64,000 nucleotides of DNA, from the NCBI GenBank assembly GCA_947495035.1, contig CANLXI010000009.1:124001-188000 (forward strand), in the 5' to 3' direction. Each line of letters opens with the position of its first letter. The stretch's first letter is position 1. The notes under the pieces were generated by a model, which saw nothing but the letters and a program-made list of their open reading frames with translations, was not told the DNA's origin and made no database searches. Source of the DNA: an uncultured Granulosicoccus sp. Lineage in GTDB: Bacteria; Pseudomonadota; Gammaproteobacteria; Granulosicoccales; Granulosicoccaceae. The position numbers and the translations under genes are program-made. Below are positions 18,062 through 31,322 of this stretch, piece after piece.

Positions 18062-18688
18062 ATGAATGCCATATCCACAGTAGAAAATCAGACACTGGCC
18101 CTGGCCGGTATCTTCCAGTCGGTACACCTGTGCAAGTCACTGGCAACCACCGGCAAGGCAGATCCGGAAGAGCTGGCAGGCACCCTGCGCTCCATACTGA
18201 CCCTGAAAACCGACAGGGTCATCGACGCCTATGGCGGCAACAGCAACAGCATTGCCTGGGGGCTGCGGATCATGAAGAGCCAGCTCGGAGGCAACAGTGA
18301 GTCTCGCGATCTGGATATCGCACGCTACGCCCTCGCCCTGATCCAGCTGGGAACCAATATTCTCAATGATGAGGACACGGTGGAACAGCTCAGAATCGGC
18401 ATCAGCCGGGCGCAGTCCATGGACATGGCCATCGACGAACCCGCCATGATCAGCAATCTGGCCAATCTGTACCGCAGCAGCATCAGCCATCTGAGTCCGA
18501 GAATCATGGTCAGTGGCGATCCCGACTACCTGAATGACAACACCACGGCTTCTACCATTCGGGCTGCCCTGCTGGGTGGATTGCGCTCCGTTGTATTGTG
18601 GCGTCAATGCGGTGGCTCACGGCCCCGTCTGCTGTTCTATCGCAATCAATACCTGAAACAGGCCGAACTGCTCACACCTCACCACTGA
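18062..18688 (+). CDS. hflD: HflD homolog (high-frequency lysogenisation protein)
   Basis: A 208-residue, mostly helical protein matching HflD: LAGIFQSVHLCKSLATTG at the N-terminus, YGGNSNSIAWGLRIM region, and IRAALLGGLRSVVLWRQCGGSRPRLLFYR at the C-terminus. In E. coli it sits at the membrane periphery and binds phage lambda CII; its cellular role is not settled. It follows mnmA by 5 bp and is surely co-transcribed. In many relatives purB comes next, but here acnB lies downstream in the opposite direction and purB is 15 kb away. Confidence 0.93.
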   Translation: MNAISTVENQTLALAGIFQSVHLCKSLATTGKADPEELAGTLRSILTLKTDRVIDAYGGNSNSIAWGLRIMKSQLGGNSESRDLDIARYALALIQLGTNILNDEDTVEQLRIGISRAQSMDMAIDEPAMISNLANLYRSSISHLSPRIMVSGDPDYLNDNTTASTIRAALLGGLRSVVLWRQCGGSRPRLLFYRNQYLKQAELLTPHH

Positions 18689-18790
18689 GGCGGGGCTGTG
18701 CCAGGGACGACAGCACCCTCAGGTCGGCCAAGCCGCGAGCGGCAGCGCCCCTTGCACCTCACCTCGCGGTAACGTGGTTGCAAATCAACC

Positions 18791-18819
18791 GGGGCGGTCA
18801 TCACCAGCGGGACCGCCCC
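18791..18819. terminator. hairpin between convergent hflD and acnB
   Basis: A perfect 9-bp inverted repeat, GGGGCGGTC (18791-18799) and GACCGCCCC (18811-18819), with an 11-base loop, in the space between two convergent genes. U-runs are poor on both sides (TTGATTTG on the minus strand), so termination is likely weak or factor-assisted. Confidence 0.55.
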
Positions 18820-18840
18820 TTGCATGGCTGGTTGTCAGGT

Positions 18841-21447
18841 TCAGCCCGCCATCTGGATGGATACCGGAATATCCTTGAACCTGACCTTCGCTTCGTCGGC
18901 AGAATGCTGAAAATCAGCAATCTCGTTGAAGTTCAGGTAGCGATACACTTCCTCGCTCATGGCATCCAGATCCTGGACATAGCTCATGTACTCTTCAACC
19001 GTCGGCAATCTGCCCAGTAATGCTGCCACGGCTGCCAATTCGGCCGAACTCAGATAGACGAAGGCACCCGCCCCCAGGCGATTCGGGAAGTTTCGGGTAG
19101 AGGTCGAGACTACCGTCGCACCAGGCTTCACCCGAGCCTGATTACCCATGCACAATGAACAGCCTGGTATTTCAAGCCTGGCACCTGCTGACCCGAAGAT
19201 ATTGTAATACCCCTCCTCCTTCAATTGATGCTCGTCCATCCGTGTGGGCGGGGCTATCCACAGAACCGTATCGACGTACTCCGCGGCTTTCTCGATCAGC
19301 TTGCCCGCCGCACGGTAGTGTCCGATATTCGTCATGCAGGATCCGATGAAGACTTCATCGACCTTGACGCCCTGCACTTCGGAGAGAGGCTTGACATCAT
19401 CCGGGTCGTTCGGGCAGGCCAGCAACGGCTCCTTGATCTCGTTGAGATCGATCTCGATGATTTCCGCATACTCGGCATCGTCATCAGCTTCCAGCAAGGT
19501 GGGATTTTCCAGCCACTCTTCCATCTTGCGAGCACGTCGTTCCAGGGTGCGCGCATCCTCATAGCCCTGTTCGATCATCCAGCGCAACAATGTCACGTTG
19601 GAAGTGATGTATTCCTTCAGGGGCTCGATATCCAGCTTGATGGTACAACCACCGGCAGAGCGCTCGGCCGTGGCATCCGCCAGCTCGAAAGCCTGTTCCA
19701 GCTTGAGATCCCTGAGACCCTCGATCTCGACACAGGCACCGGAAAAGACATTCTTCTTGCCCTTTTTCTCGACGGTCAACAGCCCACGCTGCAAAGCGGC
19801 ATAGGGAATGGCATTGACCAGATCCCGCAGAGTGATACCCGGTTGCATCTCCCCCTTGAAACGTACCAGTACCGACTGTGGCATGTTCAATGGCATGACA
19901 CCAACGGCTGAGGCGAATGCCACCAGACCGGAGCCTGCCGGGAAGGAGATACCCATGGGAAAACGGGTATGCGAATCACCACCGGTGCCGACCGTATCGG
20001 GCAACAGCATGCGATTGAGCCACGAGTGAATGATGCCGTCGCCGGGACGCAGTGACACACCACCGCGGGTGGACATGAAGTCCGGCAGGGTGTGATGTGT
20101 GCTGACGTCCACCGGTTTCGGATAAGCTGCCGTATGGCAGAACGACTGCATGACCAGATCAGCCGTGAAACCAAGACAGGCCAGATCCTTCAGTTCGTCG
20201 CGGGTCATGGGGCCGGTTGTATCCTGGGAACCCACCGTTGTCATCTTGGGCTCGCAATACTGACCCGGACGAATCCCCTCGACGCCGCAAGCCTTGCCAA
20301 CGATCTTCTGGGCCAGAGTGTAGCCTTTGGTGCTTGCATCGGTTGCACCCGGACGCTTGAACACGGTGCTGGTCTCCAGCCCCAGTGATTCACGTGCCCG
20401 ATCAGTGAGTCCTCGTCCGATGATCAGCGGAATACGACCACCTGCGCGCACCTCATCGAGCAGCACTTCGTTGTCGAAGTCGTAGCTTGCAAGCACTTCA
20501 TCGCTATCGTGTCGAGTAACCTTCTTCTGGTGTGGATAGATGTCGATGACATCACCCATCTCCATGGCACTGACATCGCACTCGATGGGCAACGCACCTG
20601 CATCTTCCAGGGTGTTGTAGAAGATGGGCGCAATCTTGCCGCCCAGCACGAAACCACCGTCGCGCCGATTCGGAATGAACGGAATATCGTCTCCCATGTG
20701 CCAGAGCACGGAGTTGGTAGCCGACTTGCGTGACGACCCGGTTCCCACCACATCACCGACATAGGCCAGGGGAAAGCCCTTTTTCTTGAGTTCTGCAATC
20801 GTTTCCAACGGCTTGTCGGTGAAACCTTCCCGCTCGAACTTGAGCATGGCCGTGGCGTGCAGCGGAATATCGGGGCGACTCCAGGCATCGGTTGCCGGCG
20901 ACAGGTCGTCCGTATTGGTCTCGCCCGGCACCTTGAACACAGTCACCGTGATCTTCTCGGGCACCTCGTCCTTGGCCAGGAACCATTCGGCATCCGCCCA
21001 GGACTGCATGACCTTCTTCGCAGCCTCGTTGCCACTCCTGGCCTTCTCCTCGACATCGTGAAAGGCGTCGAACATCAGCAATGTATGGGACAGTGCCTTG
21101 ACAGCCGCGTCAGCCAGTTCATCATCATCGAGTGCCGCGATCAGAGGCTGAATGTTGTAACCACCCAGCATGGTGCCCAGCAGCTCCACTGCACCGACGC
21201 GACTGATCAGGGGGCAGCTGACGTCGCCCTTGGCCAGTGCTGCCAGAAAACCGGCCTTTACATAGGCCGCTTCATCGACACCTGCGGGAATACGCTGTGC
21301 AAACAGATCCAGCAGAAAGTCCTCCTCACCCGCTGGCGGCGACTTCAACAGCTCAACAAGATCAGCCACCTGCTGCGCATCCAGTGGCTTGGGAACCACC
21401 CCTTCAGCTTCACGCTCTGCAACGTGTTGACGATAGGCTTCTAGCAT
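18841..21447 (-). CDS. acnB: bifunctional aconitate hydratase 2 / 2-methylisocitrate dehydratase AcnB
   Basis: An 868-residue TCA-cycle enzyme that isomerises citrate and isocitrate. The N-terminal HEAT-like domain starts [16 protein letters not shown], the hallmark of AcnB, followed by the swivelling domain ([35 protein letters not shown]) and the catalytic domains. The 4Fe-4S ligands are in GSCMTNIG (about residue 702) and [10 protein letters not shown] (about 760). GAGGAGA eight bases before the ATG at 21447 fixes the start; a longer open frame to 21495 is not used. Monocistronic by position, with a hairpin after the stop. Length is normal for AcnB. Confidence 0.98.
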   Translation of the reverse strand: MLEAYRQHVAEREAEGVVPKPLDAQQVADLVELLKSPPAGEEDFLLDLFAQRIPAGVDEAAYVKAGFLAALAKGDVSCPLISRVGAVELLGTMLGGYNIQPLIAALDDDELADAAVKALSHTLLMFDAFHDVEEKARSGNEAAKKVMQSWADAEWFLAKDEVPEKITVTVFKVPGETNTDDLSPATDAWSRPDIPLHATAMLKFEREGFTDKPLETIAELKKKGFPLAYVGDVVGTGSSRKSATNSVLWHMGDDIPFIPNRRDGGFVLGGKIAPIFYNTLEDAGALPIECDVSAMEMGDVIDIYPHQKKVTRHDSDEVLASYDFDNEVLLDEVRAGGRIPLIIGRGLTDRARESLGLETSTVFKRPGATDASTKGYTLAQKIVGKACGVEGIRPGQYCEPKMTTVGSQDTTGPMTRDELKDLACLGFTADLVMQSFCHTAAYPKPVDVSTHHTLPDFMSTRGGVSLRPGDGIIHSWLNRMLLPDTVGTGGDSHTRFPMGISFPAGSGLVAFASAVGVMPLNMPQSVLVRFKGEMQPGITLRDLVNAIPYAALQRGLLTVEKKGKKNVFSGACVEIEGLRDLKLEQAFELADATAERSAGGCTIKLDIEPLKEYITSNVTLLRWMIEQGYEDARTLERRARKMEEWLENPTLLEADDDAEYAEIIEIDLNEIKEPLLACPNDPDDVKPLSEVQGVKVDEVFIGSCMTNIGHYRAAGKLIEKAAEYVDTVLWIAPPTRMDEHQLKEEGYYNIFGSAGARLEIPGCSLCMGNQARVKPGATVVSTSTRNFPNRLGAGAFVYLSSAELAAVAALLGRLPTVEEYMSYVQDLDAMSEEVYRYLNFNEIADFQHSADEAKVRFKDIPVSIQMAG

Positions 21448-21543
21448 TTTCCAATCTCCTCGATCTGAGAGTGATGCGAACATCACCACTTGCATATGAC
21501 TGCTGGCAACTCCTGCATTGCCGATTACGGATTCACTCGTGGT

Positions 21544-23667
<2,124 letters not shown>

Positions 23668-23744
23668 GGATCTCGATTACGCTGCTCAGTGTGTCAATTG
23701 TACAACCAAGTTGACGATTGACCTGGCTTTTACAAGGGAAGCGA

Positions 23745-23773
23745 TTGACCTTTCCACAAAACCGCATTACACT
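23745..23773 (+). promoter_or_regulatory. sigma-70 promoter of the first tRNA-Asn gene
   Basis: TTGACC (23745-23750) and TACACT (23768-23773) separated by exactly 17 bases, ending 10 bp before the mature tRNA 5' end. Both hexamers match 4-5 of 6 consensus bases, as expected for a stable-RNA promoter. Confidence 0.75.
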
Positions 23774-23783
23774 TCGTGCCGAT

Positions 23784-23859
23784 TCCCTGGTAGCTCAGTT
23801 GGTAGAGCAAATGACTGTTAATCATTGGGTCGGCGGTTCGAGCCCGTCCCAGGGAGCCA
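23784..23859 (+). tRNA. tRNA-Asn (GTT), copy 1
   Basis: A 76-nt tRNA gene with encoded CCA. The acceptor arms TCCCTGG and CCAGGGA pair perfectly, the D and T arms are normal (GGTTCGAGCCC), and the anticodon loop gives GTT for asparagine. It has its own promoter and a terminator immediately after it. A nearly identical copy lies 178 bp downstream. Confidence 0.97.
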
Positions 23860-23866
23860 GACAATG

Positions 23867-23895
23867 AAAAAGCCCTGTTCAATCTGGGCTTTTTT
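23867..23895 (+). terminator. intrinsic terminator after tRNA-Asn copy 1
   Basis: Inverted repeat AAAAAGCCC (23867-23875) and GGGCTTTTTT (23886-23895) with a 10-base loop, ending in a U-run. Located 8 bp after the tRNA CCA end. Confidence 0.85.
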
Positions 23896-23961
23896 CTTTT
23901 GTGACTTTCAATACCAACTATCTGTACCAACTATCCGTACCACGTTACTTTCTGTACCCAT

Positions 23962-24037
23962 TCCCTGGTAGCTCAGTCGGTAGAGCAAATGACTGTTAAT
24001 CATTGGGTCGGCGGTTCGAGCCCGTCCCAGGGAGCCA
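23962..24037 (+). tRNA. tRNA-Asn (GTT), copy 2
   Basis: A second 76-nt tRNA-Asn gene, identical to the first except for one T-to-C change in the D loop. Anticodon GTT, encoded CCA, perfect 7-bp acceptor stem. It is followed by its own terminator. No -35/-10 pair as good as that of copy 1 is seen before it, so its expression may be weaker or depend on read-through. Confidence 0.97.
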
Positions 24038-24045
24038 GACACCTG

Positions 24046-24074
24046 AAAAAGCCCTGCCAGTGCAGGGCTTTTTT
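24046..24074 (+). terminator. intrinsic terminator after tRNA-Asn copy 2
   Basis: Stem GCCCTGC (24051-24057), loop CAGT, GCAGGGC (24062-24068), flanked by AAAAA and TTTTTT. It is a stronger hairpin than that after copy 1. The 216 bp between this terminator and the next gene stop (24291) show no recognisable feature. Confidence 0.9.
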
Positions 24075-24290
24075 GCTTTTCACCGGACGTTAAATCCACC
24101 TCACGCGATTCAGCCTGTCACCCACAAGGGCGCGAATTCGACGACGGCAAAGACCTGCCTGCTGCAGCCTTTCCAGGCGATCGCCGCAAGAGCGGTAGTG
24201 CTACAGGAGAAACGGCCGGTCAACCCGCTCGACGGCGGACAGAGCTGGAATCTGGAGCCAACCCCGGATGGACTGCCCGAGGTGGAAAAA

Positions 24291-25523
24291 TCAGCTGCTG
24301 CGCGATTGACCCAGCGACTTCAGCAGTTCATCAACCGCTTCCCGACGCATCTGATCATCGGAGCGTTCTGCCTGCTCAGCCTGTGAGGCGACATTCAGCG
24401 TGGGAATGCCATGACCGTTGACATCAGCGTCTGCGGCAGGCTGTTGCAACAAGGCCTCCCTCTCGCGCAGATAGCGGTCGTAATGCTCATCACGCTCGAC
24501 ATCACCATCTTCCTGTGCGACCACAATGGGCGATGCCGCATTCGGCTGGTCGGCTGGCTTGTCACCTGTCAGGGAATGATGCTCCTGAGCGGCATCCGGT
24601 GATGAAACCGGACGTACTGATGCGGCTTCCGAGCCATCTGGCGTACCCGTCGAAGAACTGGTGGTCCTGATGGCCTTGTCGATCAGAATGACACCGCTTT
24701 CCAGCGCGAGCAGAGCTCCCTGGTGCATGGTATCGCTGATGTCCTTGAGATCCTTTCGAGAGAAGGTGCCCAGAGAGGCCAGTGTGTTCAGATCCTCGAA
24801 GATGGGCAGGGACTGTACGACTGCATCCAGATCGATATCCCGATCGGGATCGATGTCAGCCAGCGCAGCAGGGATGGAATCGATGACCGCATAGACAGCC
24901 GCCATGGCATCCCGCTCGCCGGTGAAATGCAATTCCCTGTCATGATTTCTCTTGCCCAGAATGCCGTCCATGCGAAGGTCCATGGCCGGTTTGCGTGCAA
25001 TGCTTGCACAGGCCGAATACAACATGTCGACACCGTCGATGGCGCGCGCAATACGATCGGGATCAGCCGCCTTTTCACCAGCGTCCGTCAGCCGGATGTG
25101 CAATCCGCCCTCACCCGCCTGCAATTCTTCCGAGTGACTGTCAACCGCGGGTGCGGAATCCTGGGAGTCCAGCAGAGAGACCATGCCGGGAAGATGACTG
25201 GTGGCGAACATGACTCGGCTTGCCAGCCGAACGATTTCAGCCTGATGCTCGCGAGTGTTCTCGACATTGCCCAACAGGCCCTGCCAATAGTCTGTAGAAG
25301 CCAGAGACTCGAGATGCAGGCATTTCACTACTCGTTTTTCAGCGGCCGACATGGAGTCTATACGCTCCATGATGACAGCTCCTGCATGCCCCAGACGTGC
25401 TGCCGCTGCAGTACGCTGATCACCTCGGGACGAACGATACCGATCAACAGCAGACCGGATATCGGTCTGGTTGAGAATATCGACGACCTTCGTGACGGCC
25501 ATGCGCAGCTCGTCTGCGTGCAT
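24291..25523 (-). CDS. unrecognised 410-residue protein
   Basis: I do not recognise this family. The protein is soluble, with no signal peptide or membrane helix. Residues 1-280 look largely helical (VTKVVDILNQTDIRSAVDRY, AAARLGHAGAVIMERIDSM, LFSRKDLKDISD-like segments) and are followed by an acidic, Ser/Pro/Gln-rich, probably disordered region (about 285-380) and a short amphipathic end (MRREAVDELLKSLGQ). Start: GGAG six bases before the ATG at 25523 is best; ATG at 25535 is possible. The gene lies 62 bp downstream of tRNA-Pro on the same strand with no terminator between, so tRNA and mRNA may share a transcript. Low-complexity tail suggests a partner-binding role, a guess only. Confidence 0.7.
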   Translation of the reverse strand: MHADELRMAVTKVVDILNQTDIRSAVDRYRSSRGDQRTAAAARLGHAGAVIMERIDSMSAAEKRVVKCLHLESLASTDYWQGLLGNVENTREHQAEIVRLASRVMFATSHLPGMVSLLDSQDSAPAVDSHSEELQAGEGGLHIRLTDAGEKAADPDRIARAIDGVDMLYSACASIARKPAMDLRMDGILGKRNHDRELHFTGERDAMAAVYAVIDSIPAALADIDPDRDIDLDAVVQSLPIFEDLNTLASLGTFSRKDLKDISDTMHQGALLALESGVILIDKAIRTTSSSTGTPDGSEAASVRPVSSPDAAQEHHSLTGDKPADQPNAASPIVVAQEDGDVERDEHYDRYLREREALLQQPAADADVNGHGIPTLNVASQAEQAERSDDQMRREAVDELLKSLGQSRSS

Positions 25524-25585
25524 GTTGGACTCCATTGACACCTGACTACCAGAAGTAATCGGCAGGCTGACAGACTCCTTAAGAC

Positions 25586-25662
<77 letters not shown>

Positions 25663-25714
25663 CCAGAGCACAGAAGCTTACCGTAAGAACCACACCAATT
25701 GTGGTGTTACAACG

Positions 25715-25745
25715 AAAAAAATCGCCATGATGAGCGATTTTTTTT
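25715..25745. terminator. bidirectional intrinsic terminator after the ihfA-merR genes
   Basis: Inverted repeat AAAAAAATCGC (25715-25725) and GCGATTTTTTT (25734-25744) with an 8-base loop. Read leftward it ends the ihfA-merR transcript before tRNA-Pro; it has U-runs in both directions. Confidence 0.8.
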
Positions 25746-25773
25746 CACAAACAAGCCATCGATCGCGCAACTG

Positions 25774-26133
25774 TCAACTGGTCCGCAAAATGCGAAGCAG
25801 GTCTTCCAGCTCCGAGCGCAATTGTCGGATCATCTGCTGCGACTGCGCGTTATCATCCTTGACCGAATCCCCTGCCAGATGCTGACGGGCTCCGCCAATG
25901 GTGTAGCCATCCTGATACAGCAGACTGCGAATCTGCCGGATCAGCATGACATCGTGCCGCTGGTAATAGCGTCGGTTGCCACGGCGTTTCACCGGCTCCA
26001 GATCCGGAAATTCCTGCTCCCAGTACCTCAGTACATGCGGCTTGACCATGCACAGGTCGCTGACTTCACCAATGGTGAAGTAGCGCTTGTTGGGAATGGT
26101 GGGGAGTTCGTTATTGTTGCTGATTTCCAGCAT
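25774..26133 (-). CDS. MerR-family transcriptional regulator
   Basis: A 119-residue protein with an N-terminal MerR helix-turn-helix: [22 protein letters not shown], then [21 protein letters not shown] and the helix [18 protein letters not shown]. The C-terminal half is a short coiled coil ([21 protein letters not shown]) for dimerisation; there is no metal-binding cysteine set. Genes like this follow ihfA in many gammaproteobacteria. Its start overlaps the 3' end of ihfA by 23 bp, and the ATG at 26133 lies inside that gene, so the pair is coupled. Targets are unknown. Confidence 0.9.
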   Translation of the reverse strand: MLEISNNNELPTIPNKRYFTIGEVSDLCMVKPHVLRYWEQEFPDLEPVKRRGNRRYYQRHDVMLIRQIRSLLYQDGYTIGGARQHLAGDSVKDDNAQSQQMIRQLRSELEDLLRILRTS

Positions 26134-26413
26134 AAGCTTCCACCCGTGTTTTCAGTTTCTGGCCTGGACGAAATGTCACCACTCGCCGGGCAGAAATCGG
26201 AATTTCTTCGCCGGTTTTCGGGTTGCGTCCCGGTCGTTGGCTCTTGTTGCGCAGCACGAAGTTGCCGAACCCCGACAACTTCACGTCATAGCCGTTTTCC
26301 AGAGCGACGCGCACCTCTTCGAAGAAGTTTTCGACAAACTCCTTGGCCTCACGCTTGTTGAGCCCCAGTTCGTCGAACAACATTTCCGCCATTGCTGCCT
26401 TGGTTAGCGCCAT
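26111..26413 (-). CDS. ihfA: integration host factor subunit alpha
   Basis: A 100-residue DNA-bending protein that pairs with IhfB. It has the signature [26 protein letters not shown], the dimer core [14 protein letters not shown] and the minor-groove arm [14 protein letters not shown], with the Pro at the arm tip, then the TFRPGQKLK strand. Length and motifs are typical. It starts one base after the pheT stop (TGAGATG), so it belongs to the pheST transcript, as in E. coli. Confidence 0.98.
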   Translation of the reverse strand: MALTKAAMAEMLFDELGLNKREAKEFVENFFEEVRVALENGYDVKLSGFGNFVLRNKSQRPGRNPKTGEEIPISARRVVTFRPGQKLKTRVEAYAGNQQQ

Positions 26414-26414
26414 C

Positions 26415-28859
26415 TCATACCCTTAGAACCGCACCGTGTGCAGCAGCCAGTGCCGCAACGATCCCGGCGACTACCTGCTCCACTTCCCTGTCCTCTAGAG
26501 TGCGTGAAAACTCTTGCAGAATCAAGCCTAAGGCCATGCTTTTCTTGCCTTCTTCCACCTTCTCGCCCTGATAGACATCGAACAGACGAACGTCCTGAAG
26601 GATCGTTGGAGCCTGCTTCCGAATGACATCGACGATATCCTGATAGCTGACAGACTCGTCAACCAGCAGGGCGATATCGCGTCGTACCTGCGGAAAGCGG
26701 GACATGGGACGAGCCCGCGGCACGCGACTGGTCGCCAGCGCATGCAGCGACAGTTCGAAGACCAGCGGCATCACATCCAGATCCAGCGCCTGCTGGAGCG
26801 CCGGATTCAACGCACCGACATAACCCACCTGCCGGCCATCAATCTCGATGCCGGCTCGCTGGCCCGGATGCAGCATGGCAAGGTCGGTGGGAACGTAGCG
26901 GACGTTCATACCGTTGGCCTGATCGAAAAGAGCTTCGATATCCGACTTGATGGAGAAGAAGTCGGCTGCCGTGGCCATGGCATTCCAGTTCTCGGACTGG
27001 CGTCGGCCTGCCACCAGACCGGCAATCACGTTCTGCTGGCGAACGCCGGCATCACTCTGCTGATCGGCACCGTGATCGGCCGCCAGATAGTCATCCAGAT
27101 CGGCGTCCGGCTTGCCGGTTTCATTGGATAGAAATCGCAGCCCGGTTTCGAACAGGGCCATGGCGCTGATCTGACGCGCCACATTTCGCTGCAAGGTGGC
27201 AAGCAGCCCGCCGACCAGCGTGGTGCGCATGACACCCAGCTCGGAGGAAATCGGATTGGCAAGCGGCAAGGCGTCCAGATCGGGGCGCAGCAGCTGTTGT
27301 CGTGTCGCTTCAACGAAACTGTAGGTAATCACCTCCTGATAGCCGCGGTTGACCAGCAAACGCTTGCTGGCCAGCGGCGACAACACCGTTTCCGGCACCG
27401 CGCGCAACATCGGCCGATGTGCCGGCGATGTCCTGGGCAGCGCGTCATAGCCCAGAATACGGGCCACTTCCTCGATGTAGTCTTCCTCGATGGCCAGGTC
27501 ATAGCGATAACTGGGCGCGCTGACCTGCCAACCTTCCTCGCGTGTCTCGTTACTGATTCCCAGGCGTGAAAAGATCGTGGCAACCACCTCGGGCTCCGGC
27601 GAGATACCCAGCACCCGCGCCAGTCGAGAGCGACGCACCAGAACACCCACCCTGGCGGGCATGCGGGTCGGCTCCTGCCAATCCAGCACCGGACCCACCT
27701 TGCCGCCGGCGATGTCACACATCAGAGCAGTGGCATATTCCAGCGCTTCTCGCTGCCCTGCCGGATCCACACCACGCTCGAAACGATGTGCAGATTCCGT
27801 ATGGCTGGCATAACGGCGCGGCTTGCCCGCAATTTCCTCGGGAAGAAACAGCGCGCTTTCGAAGAAGATATTCGTGGTGTTCTCATCCACAGCGGTGGAC
27901 TCGCCCCCCATGATTCCCGCAATGCCGATGGGACCACGATCATCTGCGATGATGGTGGTTTCCTCGTCCAGCGAGACTTCACGACCGTCGAGCAGCACCA
28001 GACGCTCCCCTGCCTGCGCCAGCCGAACCTGGATCCCCCCCTGCAGCTTGTCTGCATCGAAGGCATGCATGGGCTGCCCCAGTTCCTGCATGACGTAGTT
28101 GGTGACATCCACCGCCGGACTGATGGACCTCACCCCGGCCCGTCGCAGACGCTCCACCATCCAGCCCGGACTGGAACACCCCGGATTCATGCCGGTGATC
28201 ATGCGTCCGGTGAAGCGTGCACAGGCACTTTTCACATCAACCGATACCGACCACTGCTCTTCGGTCTGCACCGGCACTTCCTGAACTTCGTGTGACTGCA
28301 GTGGCAAGTCGTTACGAGCGCTCAGGTCTCTGGCAATGCCGCGAATGCTCAGACAGTCGCCGCGATCGGGGGTCAGTTCGATCTCGATGATGGAATCATC
28401 CAGCTCCAGGTACTCGACCAGTTCGACACCCACCGGGGCGTCCTCGGGCAACTCCATGATACCGTCCCGCTCTTCGGACAGGCCCAGCTCCATGGCCGAA
28501 CACAACATACCCATGGATACCTGACCACGCAGCTTTGCCTTCTTGAGCTTGGTACCATCGGGCAGTCTCCCACCAACCTGAGCCAACGCCGTTGTCAGAC
28601 CTGCCCGAGCGTTGGGCGCACCGCAGACCACCTGAAGCAACTCTTCGCCACCGGCATCGACCTCACACACTCGCAGCCGATCGGCGTCCGGGTGTTGCGC
28701 GATATTGACAATGCGAGCGACCACCACGCCTTTCATCTCGGGCGCTGCCGACACGATCTCGTCCACTTCCAGGCCGATGAAGGTGAGCTGCTCGCCCAGC
28801 GTCTGGGTGTCCACGGGCGGGTTGACCCATTCCCGGAGCCATTTTTCACTGAATTTCAT
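26415..28859 (-). CDS. pheT: phenylalanyl-tRNA synthetase beta subunit
   Basis: An 814-residue subunit of the (alpha-beta)2 PheRS. Domain order is clear: a short N-terminal region with [17 protein letters not shown], the EMAP/OB-like tRNA-binding domain ([23 protein letters not shown]), the B3/B4 editing domain (about 215-390, [16 protein letters not shown] region), B5 ([18 protein letters not shown]), the inactive class II core and the C-terminal FDX-ACB domain ([23 protein letters not shown]). Slightly longer than the E. coli protein because of an insert with several Asp/Gln in the class II-like part. It follows pheS by 12 bp. Confidence 0.98.
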   Translation of the reverse strand: MKFSEKWLREWVNPPVDTQTLGEQLTFIGLEVDEIVSAAPEMKGVVVARIVNIAQHPDADRLRVCEVDAGGEELLQVVCGAPNARAGLTTALAQVGGRLPDGTKLKKAKLRGQVSMGMLCSAMELGLSEERDGIMELPEDAPVGVELVEYLELDDSIIEIELTPDRGDCLSIRGIARDLSARNDLPLQSHEVQEVPVQTEEQWSVSVDVKSACARFTGRMITGMNPGCSSPGWMVERLRRAGVRSISPAVDVTNYVMQELGQPMHAFDADKLQGGIQVRLAQAGERLVLLDGREVSLDEETTIIADDRGPIGIAGIMGGESTAVDENTTNIFFESALFLPEEIAGKPRRYASHTESAHRFERGVDPAGQREALEYATALMCDIAGGKVGPVLDWQEPTRMPARVGVLVRRSRLARVLGISPEPEVVATIFSRLGISNETREEGWQVSAPSYRYDLAIEEDYIEEVARILGYDALPRTSPAHRPMLRAVPETVLSPLASKRLLVNRGYQEVITYSFVEATRQQLLRPDLDALPLANPISSELGVMRTTLVGGLLATLQRNVARQISAMALFETGLRFLSNETGKPDADLDDYLAADHGADQQSDAGVRQQNVIAGLVAGRRQSENWNAMATAADFFSIKSDIEALFDQANGMNVRYVPTDLAMLHPGQRAGIEIDGRQVGYVGALNPALQQALDLDVMPLVFELSLHALATSRVPRARPMSRFPQVRRDIALLVDESVSYQDIVDVIRKQAPTILQDVRLFDVYQGEKVEEGKKSMALGLILQEFSRTLEDREVEQVVAGIVAALAAAHGAVLRV

Positions 28860-28871
28860 GGGGTATCTCGC

Positions 28872-29864
<993 letters not shown>

Positions 29865-29965
29865 TCAGTTCATCCCGTGTCGTGTGCAGATGGGATCGTG
29901 ACGACTCCGGAGATGCGGATTCGACACGATCAGACGCTTGCGTGGCAGCTCTTGCAAGCCGCCAC

Positions 29966-30001
29966 AAAAAAGGGGAATACCGCACAAAGTCGGCATTCCC
30001 C
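29966..30001 (-). terminator. terminator/attenuator between rplT and pheS
   Basis: On the minus strand an 11-bp stem (GGGGAATGCCG with CGGTATTCCCC, one G-U pair, 8-base loop) is followed by TTTTTT. It is strong and sits 76 bp after rplT and about 105 bp before pheS. In E. coli pheST is controlled by attenuation at this place with a Phe-rich leader peptide. I searched the leader here and found no Phe-rich small frame, so it may simply separate the two operons. Confidence 0.85.
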
Positions 30002-30076
30002 CGGTCGATAAAGCAATGATGTTGCGAGTGACCGGGAACCAGCAGGACTGGTCAACCCGGTAGCTCTAGCCCTGAA

Positions 30077-30436
30077 TCAGGCTGGCAAGCTGGCCTTTGC
30101 TTTATCGACAATGGCCACAAATGCAGCATCGTCAGCGATGGCCAGATCTGCGAGCATCTTTCGATCGATGTCGATACCGGCAATCTTCAGGCCTTGCATC
30201 AGGCGGCTGTAGGTGATGTCGTTGGCACGAGCGGCCGCATTGATTCGTGCAATCCAGAGACGACGGAAAGTACGCTTCTTCGCCTTGCGGTCACGGTAAG
30301 CGTATTGACCGGCTTTGGTTACGGCCTGCTTGGCGACACGAAAGACACGACTACGGGCACCACGATAGCCTTTCGCCTGCTTGAGAACTTTCTTGTGACT
30401 GGCGCGCGCAGTGACGCCGCGTTTTACTCTTGGCAT
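30077..30436 (-). CDS. rplT: 50S ribosomal protein L20
   Basis: A 119-residue rRNA-binding protein needed for early 50S assembly. The N-terminus [24 protein letters not shown] and the middle [19 protein letters not shown] are diagnostic. It follows rpmI by 13 bp. In E. coli L20 represses its own operon by binding an RNA structure near rpmI; I could not identify that structure here. Confidence 0.98.
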   Translation of the reverse strand: MPRVKRGVTARASHKKVLKQAKGYRGARSRVFRVAKQAVTKAGQYAYRDRKAKKRTFRRLWIARINAAARANDITYSRLMQGLKIAGIDIDRKMLADLAIADDAAFVAIVDKAKASLPA

Positions 30437-30449
30437 TTCTCAAAAACTC

Positions 30450-30653
30450 CTAGCGAAGGTTGGGCAGCATGCGCTTGATGAGGACAACATCGTTCTCGTG
30501 AACCATGTCGCCACCACGCAGATGACGCTTACGCTTGGTGCTTTTCTTGGTCATGATGTGGCGCATGTGCGAACTCTTGCGCTTGTAACCACCACCACCG
30601 GTGCGCTTGAACCGCTTGGCGGCTCCAGACACGGACTTTTGCTTGTTGGACAC
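30450..30653 (-). CDS. rpmI: 50S ribosomal protein L35
   Basis: A 67-residue basic protein. The motifs [20 protein letters not shown] and [11 protein letters not shown] are typical of L35. The N-terminus [13 protein letters not shown] fits the family. It lies between infC and rplT. The 147 bp between infC stop and this gene are longer than needed for translation only and may hold the L20 control site. Confidence 0.97.
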   Translation of the reverse strand: MSNKQKSVSGAAKRFKRTGGGGYKRKSSHMRHIMTKKSTKRKRHLRGGDMVHENDVVLIKRMLPNLR

Positions 30654-30800
30654 TGTTTGACTCCTGAAATTGAAGGGGCAGAACCCCGAGTGACAAACAC
30701 CGGTGGCGTCGTAGTGTCAGTACGCCAGCGCGATGGAAATCATTGAACTCAGACCCGAAGTCGGCAATTCCGGCTTCGACCCTGAACTCAGCCGTACATC

Positions 30801-31319
30801 TTAATGCTTTTTGGGCGCCATTACCATGACCATTTGCCGTCCTTCGAGCTTCGGGAACTGCTCGACAGTACCGAGCTCCGACAAATCCATCTCTACGCGC
30901 TTCAGAAGCTTGGCACCCAGCTCACGATGGGCCATTTCCCGACCGCGAAAACGCAATGTGATCTTGGTCTTGTCGCCCTGCTCCAGAAACTTCACAAGAT
31001 TACGCAGCTTGACCTGATAATCGCCGTCTTCGGTACCAGGGCGGAATTTTATTTCCTTCAGCTGGGCAGTCTTCTGCTTCTTGCGACCAGCGTTCTGCTT
31101 CTTGTTGGCTTCGAACTTGAACCGGCCGTGGTCCATGATCTTGCAAACAGGTGGCGAAACATTCGGCGAGATCTCTACCAGATCCAGACCCGCCTCTCGC
31201 GCCGTTGCCAACGCTCTTTCCAGAGGGACAACGCCAATCTGCTCTCCTTCCGCAGAAATGAGTCGCACCTCGGAGACGTCTATCTCGTCGTTCTTCCGGT
31301 TTACTTTTTTAGCGGAAAT
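30801..31319 (-). CDS. infC: translation initiation factor IF-3 (ATT start codon)
   Basis: A 172-residue factor that keeps ribosomal subunits apart and proofreads start codons. It has [20 protein letters not shown], the linker and [20 protein letters not shown], and the C-terminal domain [15 protein letters not shown] and [14 protein letters not shown]. The N-terminus is complete only if translation starts at ATT (31319-31317): a perfect AGGAGG lies eight bases before it and overlaps the last codons of thrS. The next usable codon, GTG at 31268, would remove 17 family-typical residues. Rare ATT start is the known device by which IF-3 represses its own gene. Stop codon of thrS is inside the spacer. 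Confidence 0.97.
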   Translation of the reverse strand: MSAKKVNRKNDEIDVSEVRLISAEGEQIGVVPLERALATAREAGLDLVEISPNVSPPVCKIMDHGRFKFEANKKQNAGRKKQKTAQLKEIKFRPGTEDGDYQVKLRNLVKFLEQGDKTKITLRFRGREMAHRELGAKLLKRVEMDLSELGTVEQFPKLEGRQMVMVMAPKKH

Positions 31320-31322
31320 ACG

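Noticed and set aside
23730..24099. Two minus-strand frames over the tRNA-Asn genes (shared peptide GSLGRARTADPMINSHLLY)
   Set aside because: They are antisense copies of tRNA sequence; this peptide is a well-known false annotation over tRNA-Asn genes, and there is no ribosome site or neighbour support.
24003..24386. Plus-strand frame of 127 codons across tRNA-Asn copy 2 and the following gap
   Set aside because: It starts inside the tRNA and runs over the terminator; no ribosome site and no recognised domain.
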